Assembly (NCBI RefSeq): GCF_004014775.2
Contig: NZ_CP042808.1
Coordinates: 744,001-808,000 of the forward strand
Direction of reading: 5' to 3'
Origin: Acetobacter oryzoeni
GTDB lineage: Bacteria; Pseudomonadota; Alphaproteobacteria; Acetobacterales; Acetobacteraceae
Length of the DNA stretch: 64,000 nucleotides
Positions within the stretch are counted from its first letter, which is position 1; each line of letters starts with the position of its first letter. The translations under genes and the position numbers were made by a program. Below, in pieces: positions 60,772 to 64,000 of this stretch. The notes under the pieces were generated by a model, which worked only from the letters and a program-made list of their open reading frames with translations, was not told where the DNA came from and made no database searches.

Positions 60772-62220
60772 TTACTGCCCCGCTGTGGTGGGTTCTGCAC
60801 CCAGAGCTTTCAGCCAGCGCTGCGCCTGTGCGCTCACGTTGCCCGGTGCGGTGCCGCCTTCGCTGGTGCGTGAGGCAATGGAGGCATCTACGCTGAGAAC
60901 CGAATAGATATCATCTGTAATGCCGGGTTCTTCTGCCTGCATTTCCTGCAATGTCAGATCTGCCAGCCCCACGCCTTTTTCCTCGGCCTTGGCTACCAGA
61001 CGGCCTGTTACATGGTGGGCAGTGCGGAAAGGCACTTTCAGCACCCGCACCAGCCAGTCTGCAATATCGGTAGCGGTGGAATAGCCGGAACCTGCCAGCG
61101 CACGCATCTGAGCGGTGTTGGCTGTCATATCCCGCACCATGCCATCACATGCGGCAAGGGAGAGGGCTGCGGCATCCGTGGCTTCAAACACGGGTTCCTT
61201 ATCTTCCTGCATATCCTTGGCGTAGGCCAGTGGCAGGCCTTTCATCACCGTCAGCAGGCTGACAAGGCTGCCGGTTATGCGGCCGGTTTTGGCGCGCACC
61301 AGTTCTGCTGCATCCGGGTTGCGCTTTTGCGGCATGATGGAAGAGCCGGTGGTGAACGCATCAGAAAGGCGAATGAAGGAGAAAGGTGAGGAGCACCAGA
61401 TCACAATTTCTTCCGCCATGCGGGAAAGATGCATGGCCATGATGGACAGCGCAGAAAGATATTCCAGCGCGAAATCACGGTCGGATACAGAATCCAGAGA
61501 ATTGGCGGTGGGGCGGTCAAAATGCAGCAGTTCGGCAGTCATCTTCCGATCAATGGGGAAGGATGTGCCAGCCAGCGCGGCAGAACCCAGCGGGCATTCG
61601 TTCAGGCGCTTGCGTGTATCTGCCAGACGGCCCCGGTCACGCGCCAGCATTTCCACATACGCCATCAGGTGGTGGCCGAATGTTACGGGCTGTGCGGTTT
61701 GCAGGTGGGTAAAGCCCGGCATGGGGGTGGCGGCGTGTTCCTCTGCCCGGCGGGCGAGGGAGCGCATAAGGGCGGCTACCTGCTGGTCCAGCCCATCAAT
61801 GGCGTCACGCACCCACAGGCGGAAATCTGTTGCAACCTGATCATTGCGGGAGCGGGCGGTGTGCAGGCGTTTTCCGGCCTCACCAATCCGGTCAGACAGA
61901 CGGGCTTCGATATTCATGTGAATATCTTCCAGCGCTTCGGAAAAGGGGAAGTTGCCAGCCGCAATTTCCTGCCCGATTTCTGTCAGCCCCTTGCGGATGG
62001 TGGCTTCATCATCCTTGGAGATAATGCCCACATGCGCCAGCATGGCGGCATGGGCGAGGGAGCCGGCAATATCCTGCTTCCACATCACCTTATCAAAGCC
62101 GATGGAGGCATTAATGGCCTGCATGATCTCAGAAGGGCCACCGGCAAACCGCCCGCCCCACTGGACATTGGCGTTTTTCTGGTTTTCCGTTTCCGTGCTG
62201 TTCTGGCTGTTCAGAGACAT
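60772..62220 (-). CDS. argH: Argininosuccinate lyase
   Basis: Last step of arginine synthesis: cleaves argininosuccinate to arginine and fumarate. The 482 residues contain QWGGRF near the start, [37 protein letters not shown] and the fumarase/aspartase signature [12 protein letters not shown]. First gene of argH-lptM-lysA-DUF4175. Confidence 0.97.
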   Translation of the reverse strand: MSLNSQNSTETENQKNANVQWGGRFAGGPSEIMQAINASIGFDKVMWKQDIAGSLAHAAMLAHVGIISKDDEATIRKGLTEIGQEIAAGNFPFSEALEDIHMNIEARLSDRIGEAGKRLHTARSRNDQVATDFRLWVRDAIDGLDQQVAALMRSLARRAEEHAATPMPGFTHLQTAQPVTFGHHLMAYVEMLARDRGRLADTRKRLNECPLGSAALAGTSFPIDRKMTAELLHFDRPTANSLDSVSDRDFALEYLSALSIMAMHLSRMAEEIVIWCSSPFSFIRLSDAFTTGSSIMPQKRNPDAAELVRAKTGRITGSLVSLLTVMKGLPLAYAKDMQEDKEPVFEATDAAALSLAACDGMVRDMTANTAQMRALAGSGYSTATDIADWLVRVLKVPFRTAHHVTGRLVAKAEEKGVGLADLTLQEMQAEEPGITDDIYSVLSVDASIASRTSEGGTAPGNVSAQAQRWLKALGAEPTTAGQ

Positions 62221-62465
62221 TTTAGGCCCTAATTCCGTCCTGCTGCGTAAGATGTGCTCAGGCGTTGGCTTATACTGCCGCGGCGCGGATGCAAAGATGC
62301 CACAGTAATGTTGCGCGCCCTAGGGCGCAAATGCCGGTTTTGGCAAAGGGTGTGGCAGGGCCGATCCTGCGGCGGGGCTGTTCTGTGTGCTGCTGTGCGG
62401 GAAAGGGCTGTGCCCGGCGGCATTTCTCTGCTTAAAAGCAAGTGAAATTCAGGGAGTTCATGAAC

Positions 62466-62780
62466 ATGACAACACCACATAAGCTTACAACCTTTGCCGT
62501 GATTGATCCCGGCCCGAATGTGCTTTTGGAAGTTATTCGCGCAGAAAGCCCTGTTGTGGCTGTTGAGCGCCTGGAAGGTAAAATGCGTGGGCCGGAATAT
62601 GTGGCAGCCCGTAGCTACGATGTTGGCGGCGAAGAATCGCTTGATGGCGCAGATCCGGCTTATCTGGTGTACGAACTGGATGATAGCGGGCTGGATGCAG
62701 AAGGCCTGACGGGGGAAGACGCAGGGCAGGTGCGTGCACAGGCAGATCTGGCTGCTGTTGTGGTATCTTCCGCCAAATAA
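62466..62780 (+). CDS. Small acidic protein of unknown function
   Basis: A 104-residue protein, acidic in its second half (GGEESLDGADPAYLVYELDDSGLD). Two in-frame ATGs, 62460 and 62466; GGGAG lies nine bases ahead of the second. No membrane segment or known motif; family not recognised. Divergent from argH, with a 245-base spacer that contains the palindrome GCCCTAGGGC. Confidence 0.6.
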   Translation: MTTPHKLTTFAVIDPGPNVLLEVIRAESPVVAVERLEGKMRGPEYVAARSYDVGGEESLDGADPAYLVYELDDSGLDAEGLTGEDAGQVRAQADLAAVVVSSAK

Positions 62781-62882
62781 GTTTTCAAACCCGAACACGA
62801 GTGTTCTGCGGCATGGCGCAAAGGGTGGGGCGTTACCCTGCTTTTTCCGCACCATGCCGCGCGATGCAGGAGGTGGAAAGGC

Positions 62883-63662
62883 ATGTCTGTTGATCAGGTG
62901 CTGATGGCAGAAAGTTTTGTGGTGCATGGCCGGGATGAAGGTGGCCCCTTTGTGCTGGTAAGTGACCATGCAGGCCGTGCCATTCCGCCTGAACTGGGTG
63001 ATCTGGGGCTAAGTGCGCAGGAACGTGCGCGCCATATCGGTTGGGATATCGGCATAGATGGTGTGGGCCGCAAACTGGCTGACCTGCTGCCCGCTGTGTT
63101 GATTGAGCAGGTCTATTCCCGCTTGGTGATAGATTGTAACCGTGCCCCCGGCCACCCAACCTCCATCGTCCAGGTGAGCGATGGCACAACAGTGCCGCGC
63201 AACCAGAATATCTCGGCGCAGGACCGGGAATGGCGGCAGCAGACAATTCTGCACCCCTATCACGCCCGTATCCGGCAGGAACTGGATGCCCATGTGGCCG
63301 CTGGCCGCCAGACAGTGGTTGTGGCGCTACACAGTTTTACGCCATTCATGCACGGCAAACAGCGCCCATGGCATGCCGGGCTTTTGCATAATCATGATTC
63401 CCGGCTGGCCCGTATCATGATCGCTCTTTTGCAAAAGGATGGCTTGGTGGTGGGGGATAACGAGCCCTACGCCCTTACAGATACATCAGACTACACTATT
63501 CCCCAGCATGGTGAGCAGCGCGAACTGCCACATATTGAAATTGAAATCCGGCAGGATCTGATAGCCGATGATGCCGGGCAGACCGAATGGGCAAACCGTC
63601 TGGCCCGTTTGCTGCCACAGGCATGGCAGCAGTTTTGTGAACAGTATGGAGAAAACGCATGA
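62883..63662 (+). CDS. N-formylglutamate amidohydrolase family protein
   Basis: A 259-residue protein of the N-formylglutamate amidohydrolase (FGase) family. LVSDHAGRAIP near 25, DIGIDGVGRKLADLL, the SRLVIDCNR block and VVVALHSFTPFM are family landmarks. Normally this hydrolyses the last intermediate of histidine degradation; no hut genes are nearby, so the substrate here may differ. Its stop overlaps the aroE start (ATGA). Confidence 0.88.
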   Translation: MSVDQVLMAESFVVHGRDEGGPFVLVSDHAGRAIPPELGDLGLSAQERARHIGWDIGIDGVGRKLADLLPAVLIEQVYSRLVIDCNRAPGHPTSIVQVSDGTTVPRNQNISAQDREWRQQTILHPYHARIRQELDAHVAAGRQTVVVALHSFTPFMHGKQRPWHAGLLHNHDSRLARIMIALLQKDGLVVGDNEPYALTDTSDYTIPQHGEQRELPHIEIEIRQDLIADDAGQTEWANRLARLLPQAWQQFCEQYGENA

Positions 63663-64000
63663 CCGCCACAGATACAGCCAAGCCGCAGATTATTACGGGC
63701 AAGGCCAAGCTGGCGGGTGTTCTGGGCTGGCCCGTTGCGCATTCGCGCTCCCCCGTGCTGCACAATTACTGGTTGTGGCGGTACGGTGTGGATGGCGCTT
63801 ATGTGCCGCTGCCGGTTGAGCCAGATGCGTTTGTGGCAGCCGTTCTGGGCCTACAGGCAGCAGGCTTTCGGGGCGCGAATGTAACTATTCCGCACAAGGA
63901 AGCCGCTTTTAAAATTGCCGATGTGCTGGACCATTCCGCCCAGCGCGCAGGGGCCGTGAACACGCTTGTGTTTGAAGATGACGGCAAAATTCATGGTTAC
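63659..64000 (+). CDS. aroE: Shikimate dehydrogenase (3' end beyond window)
   Basis: Reduces 3-dehydroshikimate to shikimate with NADPH. The 114 residues visible include GWPVAHSRSPVLHNYW, the catalytic lysine in GANVTIPHKEAAF and AGAVNTLVF. The ATG overlaps the preceding stop by four bases, so the two are coupled. The NADPH-binding domain lies beyond the right edge. Confidence 0.93.
   Translation, partial: MTATDTAKPQIITGKAKLAGVLGWPVAHSRSPVLHNYWLWRYGVDGAYVPLPVEPDAFVAAVLGLQAAGFRGANVTIPHKEAAFKIADVLDHSAQRAGAVNTLVFEDDGKIHGY

Noticed and set aside
62313..62330. Palindromic GCCCTAGGGC in the argH upstream region
   Set aside because: Short and GC-rich, no T-run, and not clearly placed against a promoter; may be chance.
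1..64000. CRISPR arrays, complete insertion sequences, rRNA genes
   Set aside because: No regularly spaced repeats, complete transposase gene or rRNA-like sequence was seen in the window.

Overview
The window looks like one contiguous piece of an alphaproteobacterial chromosome, most likely an acetic acid bacterium (Acetobacteraceae, Acetobacter-like). This is inferred from gene content, not from a database search. The supporting features are an AroK-AroB fusion, a class I lysyl-tRNA synthetase, the argH-lptM-lysA-TIGR02302 order, PssA plus a short Psd whose cleavage site is Gly-Ser, a secB/Tim44/Smr neighbourhood, and a hydrogenase-4-like gene set beside a methyltransferase. GC content looks to be in the mid-to-upper fifties by eye.

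Layout. 0-6 kb: end of an unknown gene, a DUF3597 protein, ahcY with a structured leader that resembles an SAH riboswitch, plsC, an AT-rich spacer with two perfect DnaA boxes, a DUF2125 protein, gloB and a methyltransferase. 6-12.7 kb: a tightly packed six-gene Hyf/NuoL-NuoH-NuoD-NuoB-like operon. Its large subunit has lost the NiFe-binding cysteines, and its membrane subunits lack the usual proton-channel signatures; it is the best candidate here for a poorly described system. 12.7-24 kb: phospholipid synthesis (pssA, psd), alaS, a GtrA protein, an OmpA porin, aroKB, xerC, accA and a CinA-like protein. 24-29 kb: lysK followed by an MprF-like protein with a short synthase domain, then marC. 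29-40 kb: rlmJ, tsaD, hemC, hemD, secB, a phosphatase, a Tim44-like protein, an orphan adenine methyltransferase, an FNR-box-controlled tri-heme quinol peroxidase, an Smr protein, a solute-binding protein and hemF. 40-43 kb: cytochrome b and c1 without a Rieske gene, then mtnP.

43-51 kb is accessory in character: small envelope proteins, a LysE exporter, a nitroreductase, an ornithine cyclodeaminase homologue, an aldehyde dehydrogenase with a divergent TetR gene and paired operators, and a secreted cupin. It ends in a decayed stretch (integrase relic, pseudogene, palindrome) against the 3' end of tRNA-Tyr. 51-64 kb: panB, an Old Yellow Enzyme with a divergent ArsR gene sharing a palindromic operator, a zinc alcohol dehydrogenase, a secreted protease coupled to galE, the argH-lptM-lysA-DUF4175 operon, and an N-formylglutamate amidohydrolase overlapping aroE, which runs off the end.

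Taken together, most of the window is housekeeping: SAM recycling, phospholipid, aromatic and lysine/arginine synthesis, heme and respiration. Redox and stress functions (peroxidase, nitroreductase, ene-reductase, aldehyde and alcohol dehydrogenases) sit behind local, recognisable operators.
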